NCBI RefSeq assembly: GCF_900109655.1 | Contig: NZ_FOAT01000018.1 | Location: 1-56,993, forward strand | Direction: 5' to 3' | DNA from: Hominimerdicola alba | GTDB lineage: Bacteria; Bacillota; Clostridia; Oscillospirales; Ruminococcaceae | Length of the DNA stretch: 56,993 nt | Part shown: piece by piece, positions 24,033 to 33,841 of the stretch | How positions within the stretch are numbered: position 1 is the stretch's first letter | Layout of the letters: each line of letters begins with the position of its first letter | Translations under genes and position numbers: made by a program | Notes under the pieces: model-generated | What the model was told of the DNA's origin: nothing | The model's database searches: none | The model's input: the letters and a program-made list of their open reading frames with translations, nothing else

Positions 24033-27000
24033 ATGAGAAAAAAGATCACATTTATCGTGTCAGCCCTTATGCTGACCCAGTCATTGAACGGTCTCACTCC
24101 GCAGAAAGCTGCTGCGGCAGGTGTGTCCTTCACTCACAAGGAATGGACAGGCCAGTCAGGGTCAGAGGATATTTTTGCTGTGAACCGTGAAGCAGCTTCT
24201 GTGAATCCCGTACCATTTCAGGATGACACATCAGCTGTAAACGCCGTATGGAACTACAACGACCGTGAAAAGTCGGACTATCTCCAGATGCTTACAGGAG
24301 AAAATGAGGACTGGGAACTGAACGTTGTACAGAACGACGATCAGGCTGCTCCATACCGCTGGGGCGGTTTCATGAATGCCAATTACACCGGAAAGAACGG
24401 CGATGGCTGGAAGACCGTTCAGCTACCTAAAAGCTGGACTGCTCTGGGATTCGACCACTCGATATATACGAATATCAGCCAGCCGTGGCAGAGCGACTAT
24501 GACCCTTGGGTGACCTGTCCGTCTGCTCCTACGAAGTACAATCCCGTGGGACTTTACCGCAAGAAGTTCACTCTCGACAGCTCCATGAAGGGAAGCGGAA
24601 GACGTATATACATCCAGTTCGATGGCGTTGAATCCGCTTATTATGTATACATCAACGGCAAGGAAGTGGGCTACAGCGAGGACACTTTCAGTCCTCACCG
24701 TTTCGACATCACCGACTACCTCACTGACGGCGAGAACATACTCGCTGTTGAAGTGCATAAATTCTGCGACGGTACATGGTTTGAGGATCAGGACATGATA
24801 TACGACGGCGGTATCTTCCGTGACGTTTTCCTTGTCAGCGCTCCTGACGTGCAGATAAGCGACTATACTGTCCGCACTGACCTTGACGACTACTATAAGA
24901 ATGCGCAATTGCAGCTGAGTATAGATGTGAGGAACCTGACAGGCAGTTCAAAGAGCGGCTGGACTCTGGAAGCTGCTGCTTTTGATGAAGCAGGAAACAA
25001 TATCATCAGCGGAGCCAAAACATCTGTGTATGATCTCGGCGCAGGCAGAACAGGCACATACTCCATCAAAACACAGGTCACAGCTCCGAAGCTATGGTCT
25101 GCGGAAACTCCAAATATATATGCTCTCGTCCTGACTCTCAAGGACGACAGAGGGAATGTACATGAAAAAGTCTCCACTCAGCTGGGTTTCCGTGAGATAG
25201 GTTTTACTTCCACATCTGTTGACGGTTCATACAATGTCACTACAAAACAGTGGCAGCCCATAACCATCAACGGCAAGCGTCTGCTGCTGAAAGGCGTGAA
25301 CCGTCACGATTCCGATCCCTTCTACGGCAAGGCTGTTCCTCAGAAGACAATGGAAGAAGACATACGCCTCATGCAGAAATACAACATCAATGCCATACGT
25401 ACGTCCCATTACAGCAATGATTCCTACCTTTACTGGCTGTGCAACAAGTACGGTATGTACATGATGGGCGAGACTAATATGGAATGTCACGCTCTTCAGG
25501 ACGGCAAGAACAATGCCTCCAAGGCTCTGTTCTACGAACTTGCTATGGACAGGACTGAGACTGCCTACAAGCGTCTGAAGAACAATCCCGCCATTGTTGC
25601 ATGGTCCATCGGAAACGAAATGGGCTACACTACTAATCCAAGCGATGCAGGCGGTATGTTCAGGGATATGATATGGTATTTCAAGAAAAATGACCCTACA
25701 CGTCCCGTACACAGTGAAGGACAGCATTTCGGTATGGGCGTTGACATGGGAAGTGATATGTATCCCGGCTCGGACGTTATCCGCTACAACGCAGGTACAG
25801 GAAAGATGCCTTATGTAATGTGCGAATACGACCACGCTATGGGCAACTCCTTAGGCGCACTCAAGGAGTACTGGGACAATATAAGAAGCGCTGACAATAT
25901 GCTGGGCGGCTTCATCTGGGACTGGGTAGACCAGTCAAGAGCTGTAGCACTTCCAAACGGCGGCTGGGATTACTACTCACAGAGCTATGCTCACAAGAAC
26001 CTTTACTCCGATGAAAGCAAGGGGAAGTACTTCGGCTACGGCGGTGACTGGGGTGACAAGCCCAACGATAACAGCTTCTGTGAGAACGGTATCATCTGCC
26101 CTGACAGGACTCCTCAGCCCGAGGCTGACGAGGTAAGATACCAGTACCAGAGCTTCTGGTTCTCAGCAAATGCAGGACAGCTTGCCAACAATACCGTATC
26201 GGTATACAACGAGAACAACTTCCTCGATCTCAGCGATTTTAATGTTGAGTGGAAGCTCCTGAAAAACGGTTCTGCAATAGACGGTGGCACGGTCAAGAAT
26301 GCTAAGTGTGCTCCTCTGACAAGGGGTACTATCACTGTTCCGTTCAAGCTGCCCCAATCGTACTTGTCGGGCGATGAGTTCATACTTGATATATCCGTAA
26401 AGACCAAGAAGGCCACAGACCTTTTGCCTAAGGGCACCGAGGTGGCATACGAGCAGATAGACCTCGACTCCGCAGGCAGCTCAGCTAAGTACGACGGCGG
26501 CGATGCAGTCCTTACCATAGTTGATATCGGCAGCGCATACGTCCCTACCAACGACCATAACGACTTTAACTTCGTGATAAACAAGTCTACTGGCCTTATT
26601 GAAAAATATTCCTACAAGGGCTCACTCCTCATCGAAAACGGTCCGACTCCTAATTTCTGGCGCGGCAACGTTGAAAACGATACAGGCTGGGGCGCAAAAA
26701 ACCTCTTTGACAGCACATGGAGAAATGCTATGTACGGCGCAAAGGTCACAGGCATGGAAACAGGCGATGCAGCCGACGGCGCCAAGACCGTGACAGCACA
26801 CCTTGAACTCCCAAATGCAGGCGGCACAAAGGTGGATATCGTATATACGATATACCCAGACGGACGTGTAAATTGCGAGTTCAATGTTGACGCAACAAAA
26901 TCAGGTCTGGGCAACTTCATCCGTGTGGGCTCAATGATGACACTTCCCGAGGGTTCGGAGCAGCTCTCTTGGTACGGCAATAAGACCGAGAGCTTCAATG

Positions 27001-28640
27001 ACCGTAAAACAGGCGGCCGTCAGGGCATATGGGAGAGTACAGTTTCAGAGCAGTATTTCCCGTATCTGAAGGCTGACGACTGCGGAAACCTCACCGATGT
27101 CAAGTGGATATCTGTCAAGAACAAGGCAAACAAGACAAGTCTGCTTATTGCTGCAAACGGCACTGTTGAAGCGAGTGCTCTCCACTTCTATCCCGAAGAT
27201 CTCCAGAAGGCTGACCACGTATACAAGCTTTCACCGAGAAAGAAAACTGTACTCAGTGTTGACTACGGCTCAATGGGTACAGGAAGCGCTACCTGCGGAC
27301 AGGCTACACTTGAAAAGTACCGTCTGCCTTCAAGCAGGACTTACAGCTGGAGCTACACTATCATTCCCGTAGCTACAGATACAAGCAGCACCACCATGTC
27401 TGCAACAGCTGCAAAGCTTCGCTCAGACGGAGTAAGCATACAGGACAAGAGCTCCAATGCACTGACTATCCCCGTGAAATCACCTGCAGTACTTAAGTCA
27501 ACATCATCGGGCAATGCAGTATCGGGTCAGCTTTCGATACCCTCATCCAACAGTATCGGAAGTTCCTTTGAAGGTAAGCACTCATTTACTGTAGAAGCTG
27601 AATTCGTCCCCACAGGCAATCCCGAATTCAACATGATAGCAAGCAAGGGCGATTACTCTTTCGGTCTCAGAACAGAACAAGGCCAGCTTTACTTCTTTGT
27701 TTATGCAGGCGGATCATGGCGTACAGTTTTATACAAAACAGGTACTGATTCATCCTCAGGCTGGATCGGAAAGAAGCATCAGATGGCTGGTATCTACGAT
27801 GCTGATACCGATACTATAAAGATATACTGCGACGGAAAGATACTGGCAGAAAAGAGCACAGGCACCACCGCAGGTATAGCCTCCTCTTCCTATGACCTTA
27901 CACTGGGAGCCTGCCCTGAAACAGGACGTACCTCCATGGCAGACTTCTATGAATTCCGTGTATACAGCAAGGCACTCAGCGAAAGAGAGCTTGCTTCGCA
28001 GAATACTTCTTCACCTGCATACGGTCCCGACAGCAAGTACGTTCAGCTTTGGTTGGATTTCGATAATGTAGTTCAGCCCACACTTCCTAATCCGACTGTT
28101 TCTTATGTACCCGGTGACGGAGCTGTCAAGCTCTCCTGGAATAAGGTCGAGGGCGCAGAAAAGTACGGTATCGCCGGTTTGGTAAACGGAAAGTGGCAGC
28201 TGCTGTATAAGACGACAGGTACATCATATACGCTGAAAAACCTCACTGCGGGCACGAACTATAAAGTATCTGTCATCGCGATGTTCAATGGCCAGTGGAA
28301 CATGGATCTCAGCAACACGATAATCGTTACACCCAATAAAGCAACTGTCAACGTAAACACACTTACATATCCCACGAACATCAAAGTCGAATACAGCAAG
28401 GAATATCACCAGGTCAAATTTACATGGGACAAGGTAAAGGGTGCTGACAGATACGGCATCGCCGTTTATCTGGCAGGAAAGTGGAGAGTTCAGGCACAGA
28501 ACATAACCACCACTACATACACATCTCCTAAAAATCTTGCTCCCGGCAAGACATACTGGGTAGCTATAGCAGCAAGAGTAAACGGCAAATGGGATACTGC
28601 AAATGCTATTAAATATGCCGGTACTGTTACTATAAAATGA
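24033..28640 (+). CDS. Secreted GH2 beta-galactosidase with LamG-like and two CBM37-like modules
   Basis: A 1535-residue secreted enzyme. A signal peptide (about 1-29) precedes the GH2 sugar-binding and immunoglobulin-like domains (about 90-390) and a TIM barrel (about 395-700) with acid/base Glu529 in SIGNEMG and nucleophile Glu598 in VMCEYDHAMGNS. A beta-sandwich like the small chain of LacZ ends near 1120. A concanavalin/LamG-type domain (about 1160-1326) and two CBM37-like modules (about 1353-1440 and 1446-1535) follow. LacZ itself is intracellular and about 1020 residues, so the export signal and added modules indicate action on polymeric or oligomeric galactosides outside the cell. With the GH53 galactanase encoded at 49027-50604, it could complete degradation of pectic galactan. 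It has its own promoter and terminator. Confidence 0.95.
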   Translation: MRKKITFIVSALMLTQSLNGLTPQKAAAAGVSFTHKEWTGQSGSEDIFAVNREAASVNPVPFQDDTSAVNAVWNYNDREKSDYLQMLTGENEDWELNVVQNDDQAAPYRWGGFMNANYTGKNGDGWKTVQLPKSWTALGFDHSIYTNISQPWQSDYDPWVTCPSAPTKYNPVGLYRKKFTLDSSMKGSGRRIYIQFDGVESAYYVYINGKEVGYSEDTFSPHRFDITDYLTDGENILAVEVHKFCDGTWFEDQDMIYDGGIFRDVFLVSAPDVQISDYTVRTDLDDYYKNAQLQLSIDVRNLTGSSKSGWTLEAAAFDEAGNNIISGAKTSVYDLGAGRTGTYSIKTQVTAPKLWSAETPNIYALVLTLKDDRGNVHEKVSTQLGFREIGFTSTSVDGSYNVTTKQWQPITINGKRLLLKGVNRHDSDPFYGKAVPQKTMEEDIRLMQKYNINAIRTSHYSNDSYLYWLCNKYGMYMMGETNMECHALQDGKNNASKALFYELAMDRTETAYKRLKNNPAIVAWSIGNEMGYTTNPSDAGGMFRDMIWYFKKNDPTRPVHSEGQHFGMGVDMGSDMYPGSDVIRYNAGTGKMPYVMCEYDHAMGNSLGALKEYWDNIRSADNMLGGFIWDWVDQSRAVALPNGGWDYYSQSYAHKNLYSDESKGKYFGYGGDWGDKPNDNSFCENGIICPDRTPQPEADEVRYQYQSFWFSANAGQLANNTVSVYNENNFLDLSDFNVEWKLLKNGSAIDGGTVKNAKCAPLTRGTITVPFKLPQSYLSGDEFILDISVKTKKATDLLPKGTEVAYEQIDLDSAGSSAKYDGGDAVLTIVDIGSAYVPTNDHNDFNFVINKSTGLIEKYSYKGSLLIENGPTPNFWRGNVENDTGWGAKNLFDSTWRNAMYGAKVTGMETGDAADGAKTVTAHLELPNAGGTKVDIVYTIYPDGRVNCEFNVDATKSGLGNFIRVGSMMTLPEGSEQLSWYGNKTESFNDRKTGGRQGIWESTVSEQYFPYLKADDCGNLTDVKWISVKNKANKTSLLIAANGTVEASALHFYPEDLQKADHVYKLSPRKKTVLSVDYGSMGTGSATCGQATLEKYRLPSSRTYSWSYTIIPVATDTSSTTMSATAAKLRSDGVSIQDKSSNALTIPVKSPAVLKSTSSGNAVSGQLSIPSSNSIGSSFEGKHSFTVEAEFVPTGNPEFNMIASKGDYSFGLRTEQGQLYFFVYAGGSWRTVLYKTGTDSSSGWIGKKHQMAGIYDADTDTIKIYCDGKILAEKSTGTTAGIASSSYDLTLGACPETGRTSMADFYEFRVYSKALSERELASQNTSSPAYGPDSKYVQLWLDFDNVVQPTLPNPTVSYVPGDGAVKLSWNKVEGAEKYGIAGLVNGKWQLLYKTTGTSYTLKNLTAGTNYKVSVIAMFNGQWNMDLSNTIIVTPNKATVNVNTLTYPTNIKVEYSKEYHQVKFTWDKVKGADRYGIAVYLAGKWRVQAQNITTTTYTSPKNLAPGKTYWVAIAARVNGKWDTANAIKYAGTVTIK

Positions 28641-28671
28641 TCAGCTGAAATTTGTCTGACCAAATAAACGC

Positions 28672-28711
28672 AAAACGGATAGTCGTCTTTATCGGACGGT
28701 TATCCGTTTTT
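28672..28711 (+). terminator. Terminator after the GH2 gene
   Basis: AAAACGGATA / TATCCGTTTT outer arms with an inner stem-loop, followed by TGTT. The outer arms recur in the hairpin at 52196-52235. Confidence 0.75.
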
Positions 28712-28788
28712 GTTATGAGAGTCCAGAATAACAGCAAGCGTAGTCAGGGGAATATAAAAGATAAATCTAATCTGGAATTCCGATAAAT

Positions 28789-28821
28789 AAAGCGGCAAAG
28801 GACTGTTGTCCCTGCCGCTTT
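28789..28821 (-). terminator. Terminator for the minus-strand multi-module protein gene
   Basis: AAAGCGGCA / TGCCGCTTT with an inner GGAC / GTCC, followed on the minus strand by TTATTTAT. Confidence 0.72.
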
Positions 28822-28863
28822 GATGCTTTTATTATATTTGGGTAAATATTTAATAGTTCGAGA

Positions 28864-31194
28864 TCAGGAAACCTCGATAGTAATTGCATTTGAGGCAGCG
28901 TGAGCTGTTACCCATTCGCCGTTTATTTTAGCTATTACAACTACCGCGTATGTGCCTTTGGGAAGTCGGGGTGTTGTCCATGTGTGGACACTGCTGTCAA
29001 ACTGCTTCATGGGGACCCACTTGCCTGCACGGTATAATGCTATTGCATAATTCTCAGCATCGGGAATTGCCTGCCATTTGAAGCCTAGCTTGCTGTCGAT
29101 TACTTGTATCTCGAAAGTTGGATAGGGAGATGTCACTGCTTCATTCGGGGTCACAGTTATGGCATTGCTAAGATCCATGTTCCATTTGCCGTTGAACATT
29201 GCGGATACGGCTACCTTGTACTGGGATCCTGCCTTGAGGTCTCTAAGCACATATGAAGTGCCGTTGCCCTCCGCCAGTATCTGCCATCTGCCGTTTACAT
29301 AGCCTGCAACCGCGTACTTTTCTGCGCCGTCAACAGCATCCCAGCTGAGCTTGACAGCGTTATTTCCCTTAACATATGTAACAGCGGGATTGTCATTCAC
29401 TGTCTTGAGCTTTGGTGTTACCACGATAGCATTGGACGGATCAGTGAACCATTCACCGTTAAGTTTTGTGGCTACACATACCTTGTATTCCTTGCCAGCC
29501 AGGAGGCCTTTTAGTACATATGATGTACCCTCGCCCTCATCTATCATTCTCCATTTGCCGTTTATAAAGCCTGCAACCCCGTACTTCTCAGCACCATTGA
29601 TATCAGTCCACTGGAGTTTTACAGCGCCCTCACCCTTCTGGTAAGTGATCGTGGGAGGCGTGTAGGTGAGCTTGTCTATGATCACTGTCTTATTTGTGGT
29701 GTAGGTCTGACCGTTAAACTTTACGGCAGCGGTATAAACTATCTTACCCTCTTTGACATAAGTCGGGCTGGTAGTCTTTGAAGTGATGGTCGCATCAACG
29801 GTCTGAACGTCTGTGCAACGTTCACACTTAAAAGTTGCCGTCACGGTGTGATTCTTTTCGTCGTACTTCCACTCGGGTCTGCCATAGCTGTGACCCAGAG
29901 CGCCTGCACCTTTATAAGTTTTGGGTTTAGACCTGTATGTTTCACCTTTAAATTCTACAACAGCGGTGTAGCTGGTATATGCGGGTGTGGTACAGGTAGC
30001 GGCGATAGAACTGCGCTGTATCTCTGCTTCAACGGTGTGCTTTTCGCCGCAGGCTTCGCAGGTGAATGTGGCAGTAGCGGTTTGGGTTTTCTCGTCCCAG
30101 TTCCATTCGGGTTCACCATATCTATGCCTGCCTACGGTGGGAATAATGACATCTTCCTCGGTTATCTCGTTTGTGGCTTCTTCATCGCTGTAATACTTAT
30201 CGTTGTATTCGTCGTACCAGTGTTCGATGTTGCCTTCGTTAAGGCAGCCCACGGGTACAGCATCAACATGAGTAACTGTTACAGGCAGATCGGCATTGAA
30301 CTCTATTTCGGACATCTGCGCGATATTATCGCGTGAATCAACGATATCATCAAGAATAAGCAGATAATACTTATACTTGCACTTGTTATGAGGGACTGCA
30401 TACGGAAATTCGGTGAAATTCACAGGTTCTAAAACAGTATCGTCTGTTACCTGATGTACCAGTGACCAGATATCTTCGTCAATATCTGTTACTTTATGGT
30501 CAGTATATGAAGGTGTGTATTCCGCTGCCGCAGCGCTGTTGCTTCCGTAGATACGCCAGCTTTTCCAGTTTCTGCCCGTGTATCTTGAAGTATCATTTGC
30601 AGTAGTCAGAACATAGTTATGTATGGCGAAAGGTGTATCTGCTTCAAACAGCAGCCAGTCACTGTCTCGGTTTGCATATTCGCCTGCGCTTATTACTCTG
30701 CTGCACCACTTGGTGTTTTTGTTTTTGTCGAATATCAGCCAGAGATGTTCATTTGAAGGCGTATGTGTACCCTGACCGCCGTCAATGATTGAAATACCCT
30801 CGTAACCGCTTCCTACGATATCAAAGGACTTATATACAACACCCTGATAATCACCTATACCGGTGATAACAGCATCATATTTGCCTGCTTGCTTGGGGGG
30901 CTCAGAAAACTCAGTGGTATTTCCATCGGAATCCTTTTGGGTATAAGAAACAGTGTAATCGATGTTTTTCTGCAGTATTGTTCCGTCAAGCTCTACTGAA
31001 AGAACTTTAGGTGAGTGCGCTTTCATTGTTATGGTTGCTTTGGTAATGTTCTGTTCCGACTCTGCTGCGCTTGCCACAACAGCAGTACTGCCTGACAGGT
31101 CAAATACCCCAATGTTTGCGGGCACAACTCCTCCTGCAAGGATAATTGCCAGTACTCCGGCAGCTAAACGTTTTCCGGTATTGTGAACTTTCAT
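28864..31194 (-). CDS. Large secreted multi-module protein with three CBM37-like modules
   Basis: A 776-residue protein from the ATG at 31194, which follows AAGGAGGAAAG; the frame continues upstream but without support. A signal peptide (about 1-43) is followed by a beta-rich domain (about 45-125), a discoidin-like region with WCSRVI and KSWRIYGS (about 125-275), two zinc-ribbon-like repeats with FTCEACG and FKCERCT (about 330-470) and three CBM37-like modules starting near 513, 600 and 690. No glycosidase or esterase motif is visible. It is probably a fibre-binding or surface protein. The middle part (NIEHWYDEYNDKYYSDEE) is clearly homologous to the secreted protein encoded at 39537-41579. 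The first two CBM modules are of the YGVAGYINGKW type, and the last of the YAIALYRAGKW type. Confidence 0.85.
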   Translation of the reverse strand: MKVHNTGKRLAAGVLAIILAGGVVPANIGVFDLSGSTAVVASAAESEQNITKATITMKAHSPKVLSVELDGTILQKNIDYTVSYTQKDSDGNTTEFSEPPKQAGKYDAVITGIGDYQGVVYKSFDIVGSGYEGISIIDGGQGTHTPSNEHLWLIFDKNKNTKWCSRVISAGEYANRDSDWLLFEADTPFAIHNYVLTTANDTSRYTGRNWKSWRIYGSNSAAAAEYTPSYTDHKVTDIDEDIWSLVHQVTDDTVLEPVNFTEFPYAVPHNKCKYKYYLLILDDIVDSRDNIAQMSEIEFNADLPVTVTHVDAVPVGCLNEGNIEHWYDEYNDKYYSDEEATNEITEEDVIIPTVGRHRYGEPEWNWDEKTQTATATFTCEACGEKHTVEAEIQRSSIAATCTTPAYTSYTAVVEFKGETYRSKPKTYKGAGALGHSYGRPEWKYDEKNHTVTATFKCERCTDVQTVDATITSKTTSPTYVKEGKIVYTAAVKFNGQTYTTNKTVIIDKLTYTPPTITYQKGEGAVKLQWTDINGAEKYGVAGFINGKWRMIDEGEGTSYVLKGLLAGKEYKVCVATKLNGEWFTDPSNAIVVTPKLKTVNDNPAVTYVKGNNAVKLSWDAVDGAEKYAVAGYVNGRWQILAEGNGTSYVLRDLKAGSQYKVAVSAMFNGKWNMDLSNAITVTPNEAVTSPYPTFEIQVIDSKLGFKWQAIPDAENYAIALYRAGKWVPMKQFDSSVHTWTTPRLPKGTYAVVVIAKINGEWVTAHAASNAITIEVS

Positions 31195-31287
31195 TTTTGC
31201 TTTCCTCCTTCTAACAAAAAAGATTATTTCATGAGATACAATGTGTGATCCCAAGAAAATGGTCACTGATGTGTTTTAACGTTAATT

Positions 31288-31316
31288 ATTATACCATATT
31301 CATTTATTTCTATCAA
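31288..31316 (-). promoter_or_regulatory. Promoter of the large multi-module protein gene
   Basis: On the minus strand TTGATA (31311-31316) and TATAAT (31288-31293) with a 17-base spacer. The region 31317-31503 is otherwise AT-rich with nothing recognised. Confidence 0.75.
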
Positions 31317-31503
31317 GTGATTTAGATAATTTAAGTATATTATACATAAAGTTTGTAAAAAACTACGAATGGCATAAATTTGATTTAAGCAAATATGACA
31401 AGCCATCTTGCCGCATATGAAGGCGTCTATCCGTTTAATATTATATCAGATCAGGCAATATTATTTTCAGGCAGGAGATAATCGCCTTTAAAACGGTCTG
31501 TAT

Positions 31504-31890
31504 TTATGCTGTTCTGGCGGGTTTAAAACAAACCGCAGCAACAGCGTTGAGCAAGCTTCCAACTGCATAAGCCAGGATATCTTCCCAGGCGAAACCGGTG
31601 CCGATGAGAATTGCGGGCAGACTGCCGGGGGCGAAACCGAGGACTTTGTAGAGTTCGAAATACTGTGATACTTCGACGGCGCAGGCAAAGATGAAGAGTA
31701 TCAGCGGGAGAGTGCGCGGAAACTTTTCGGTGAATATGCGCACGAAGAAGTACATTGTGGGCATAACGAGAACATCTCCGATGTATGCACGAACAAAACC
31801 GTGAGCATACTTTCCTATCAGTATCTCGGTGACGAGCAGTGCGGCGAAGATAGCCGAATATATAAGTTTACGTTTAGTTGTTTGTTTCAT
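31504..31890 (-). CDS. DUF2809 family small membrane protein
   Basis: A 128-residue protein with four hydrophobic segments (about 10-28, 31-50, 60-78 and 95-117). The EVSQYFELY and GTGFAWEDILAYAVG segments match the DUF2809 family, whose role is unknown. The ATG at 31890 is chosen because GGGAGG lies seven bases upstream. It is the last of a small minus-strand operon. Confidence 0.82.
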   Translation of the reverse strand: MKQTTKRKLIYSAIFAALLVTEILIGKYAHGFVRAYIGDVLVMPTMYFFVRIFTEKFPRTLPLILFIFACAVEVSQYFELYKVLGFAPGSLPAILIGTGFAWEDILAYAVGSLLNAVAAVCFKPARTA

Positions 31891-31900
31891 TTTTTCCTCC

Positions 31901-32290
31901 CTAATCAACGTACTGTAAATGCACGCGGAATTTATCTTCATACGGCTCTGTCCTTACATAAACCGTACCTGTTGTGCCAACGCTGTATTTGTAATCATAT
32001 TGACAATTTTTTTCGATATCGGCCTTTATGTTGTTTTTCAGAAAGCTATCCGCGTCATCGACCTCAACAATAAGATTGCAGTCTATCACACATAAAAAGC
32101 TTTCGTCGCGATAGCTCACAAGCTTAACATCGTCGGTTAGGTCGAGGGCGTAAGTTTCTTTCACCATATCGCGATCGATGAAAATGCCGTGCGGGAATAT
32201 AACCGCATAGTAGACTAACAGTGGCAATACGATTACGATAATGGGAACGACCGAAACGATCACGAGTGTCTTTATTTCCTTTTTGCTCAT
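31901..32290 (-). CDS. Single-pass membrane or secreted protein of unknown function
   Basis: A 129-residue protein starting at the ATG at 32290 behind AGGAGATAACG. A hydrophobic segment (about 9-30) anchors or exports a soluble part of about 100 residues containing DRDMVKETY and CVIDCNLIVEVDDADSF. I do not recognise the family. It ends 10 bases before the DUF2809 gene and follows the small open reading frame at 32295-32393, so the three are probably one operon. Confidence 0.65.
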   Translation of the reverse strand: MSKKEIKTLVIVSVVPIIVIVLPLLVYYAVIFPHGIFIDRDMVKETYALDLTDDVKLVSYRDESFLCVIDCNLIVEVDDADSFLKNNIKADIEKNCQYDYKYSVGTTGTVYVRTEPYEDKFRVHLQYVD

Positions 32291-32294
32291 ACCG

Positions 32295-32393
32295 TTATCT
32301 CCTACTTGAGAATTGATCGAGTCCTGTTTTGGTATCGACAATGACTGATGTAAAGCTTGTAGATAGTCTTAGCGACCTTGTTTTTGTCCACAT
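32295..32393 (-). CDS. Possible 32-residue leader peptide
   Basis: An ATG at 32393 with GGGAGG eight bases upstream lies about 28 bases after a near-consensus promoter, so ribosomes would meet it first. The peptide is basic and Ser/Thr-rich, and its stop ends four bases before the start of the next gene, the layout of translational coupling. No homology is recognised, and it may be only an upstream frame. Confidence 0.4.
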   Translation of the reverse strand: MWTKTRSLRLSTSFTSVIVDTKTGLDQFSSRR

Positions 32394-32427
32394 AAGATAA
32401 CCTCCCATGGATTTTAATTGTGACACC

Positions 32428-32456
32428 ATTATATCATATTTAAAATTGTTTGTCAA
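32428..32456 (-). promoter_or_regulatory. Near-consensus promoter of the small membrane-protein operon
   Basis: On the minus strand TTGACA (32451-32456) and TATAAT (32428-32433) with a 17-base spacer, both hexamers perfect. Confidence 0.85.
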
Positions 32457-32549
32457 TAGATATTTACTGAAAAACGATATATTTTTACTAAATTTCAAAA
32501 AGCAATACAGCGGTAACCTTTTTGTTGTGGTGTGTCACGGTATATTCAA

Positions 32550-32594
32550 AAAAGAAAAATCCCCCGATACAGTGTGATCACTTGTATCAGGGGA
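32550..32594 (-). terminator. Terminator of the pantothenate operon
   Basis: Long arms built on TCCCC and GATACA sequences at 32560-32575 and 32579-32594, followed on the minus strand by a T-rich run at 32559-32550. Confidence 0.85.
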
Positions 32595-32598
32595 TATC

Positions 32599-32982
32599 TT
32601 ATCTCAGTTCACCATGTTTTTCATAGCTTGCAACACGGACAGCCTTGTTGTTTTCATCAACAAATACAACTTTCGGAGCAAAAGTCTTCAACTCCTCCGG
32701 GGTCATATCAGCATATGACATTATGATAACAGGATCACCTACCTGACCTGCCCTTGCAGCTGCACCGTTGAGACATATCATACCGCTGCCGCGCTCGCCT
32801 GCGATGACATATGTTTCAATGCGGCTTCCGCTGTTAACATTCACGATATGAACGTGCTCGTACTCATAAAGACCTGCCGCATCTATTAGATCCTCATCGA
32901 TGGTGACACTTCCCACGTAGTTCAGCTCAGCCTGTGTGATGACAGCACGGTGTATCTTGCTTTTAAGAATGGATAATCTCAT
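32599..32982 (-). CDS. panD: Aspartate 1-decarboxylase
   Basis: A 127-residue pyruvoyl enzyme that makes beta-alanine for pantothenate. The self-cleavage site is Gly24-Ser25 in YVGSVTID, Lys9 and the [10 protein letters not shown] segment (Arg and Tyr of the active site) are present, and the length is that of the proenzyme. It ends the operon panB-panC-panD, with its start 10 bases after the panC stop and an AAGGAGGC site. Confidence 0.96.
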   Translation of the reverse strand: MRLSILKSKIHRAVITQAELNYVGSVTIDEDLIDAAGLYEYEHVHIVNVNSGSRIETYVIAGERGSGMICLNGAAARAGQVGDPVIIMSYADMTPEELKTFAPKVVFVDENNKAVRVASYEKHGELR

Positions 32983-32991
32983 GCTGCCTCC

Positions 32992-33840
32992 TTAAACATC
33001 TTCGGTAAAGAAGTTATCTATCAGGCGGGTTTTGCCGATATATACTGCTATTGCACAAAGCGCAGGGCGGTCGATGTTTGTTATCTGCTGCATCGTTGCC
33101 AGGTCAACTATCTTTACATAATCTATCCTTGCACGGGGTTCGGCGCTGATATGTTTCTTCATAGCTTCTGTTATGGCAGAGCAGTCTTTTTCACCGTCTC
33201 TGACCATCTTTATTCCCAAATTGATAGCCTGCGAAAGCACTAGCGCAGCTTTTCTTTCCTCAGCATCAAGATAAGTATTGCGTGAGCTTTTTGCCAGACC
33301 GTCCTCTTCGCGTACTATCGGGCAGCCGATGATCTCGATATCCATATTCAGATCATCGACCATGTGCCTGATGACTGCAAGCTGCTGGGCATCCTTTTTA
33401 CCGAAATAAGCCCTGTCAGGCTGTACGATATTGAACAGCTTTGATACCACAGTGCAAACACCTCTGAAATGAACGGGGCGGCTGAGTCCGCAGAGTTCCT
33501 GTGTCAGCACGTTCATATCCACAAAGGAAGAAAAGCCCTCGTGATACATCTCATTTGGTTCGGGATTGAAGATTATATCACCGCCGTGTTCTTCCACAAG
33601 TGCTGCATCGTGCTGGATATCCCGGGGGTAGCTTTCAAGATCCTCTGTGGGTCCGAACTGCATGGGATTTACAAAATCTGATACTACAGTCCTGTCATTA
33701 TCGCGGTGAGAAGCATCTATAAGGCTTGCATGTCCCTCATGGAGATATCCCATTGTCGGCACAAGTCCTACGCTGAGACCCTGTGCCTTCCATTCCTTAA
33801 CCTGTCTGCGAACCTCATCTATTGTCTTAACTATCTTCAT
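32992..33840 (-). CDS. panC: Pantothenate synthetase
   Basis: A 282-residue ATP-dependent ligase that joins pantoate and beta-alanine. PTMGYLHEGHASLI carries the HIGH-like motif, and YFGKKDAQQ and SSRNTYL are the later nucleotide- and substrate-binding segments. The ATG at 33840 is chosen because AAGGAG lies 10 bases upstream, within the end of panB; a TTG three codons earlier also exists. It is one base from panB in effect, so translation is likely coupled. Confidence 0.96.
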   Translation of the reverse strand: MKIVKTIDEVRRQVKEWKAQGLSVGLVPTMGYLHEGHASLIDASHRDNDRTVVSDFVNPMQFGPTEDLESYPRDIQHDAALVEEHGGDIIFNPEPNEMYHEGFSSFVDMNVLTQELCGLSRPVHFRGVCTVVSKLFNIVQPDRAYFGKKDAQQLAVIRHMVDDLNMDIEIIGCPIVREEDGLAKSSRNTYLDAEERKAALVLSQAINLGIKMVRDGEKDCSAITEAMKKHISAEPRARIDYVKIVDLATMQQITNIDRPALCAIAVYIGKTRLIDNFFTEDV

Positions 33841-33841
33841 A

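Noticed and set aside
28864-31266. Longer form of the multi-module protein starting at 31266
   Set aside because: The first 24 residues precede a clear signal peptide and contain the ribosome site for the ATG at 31194.
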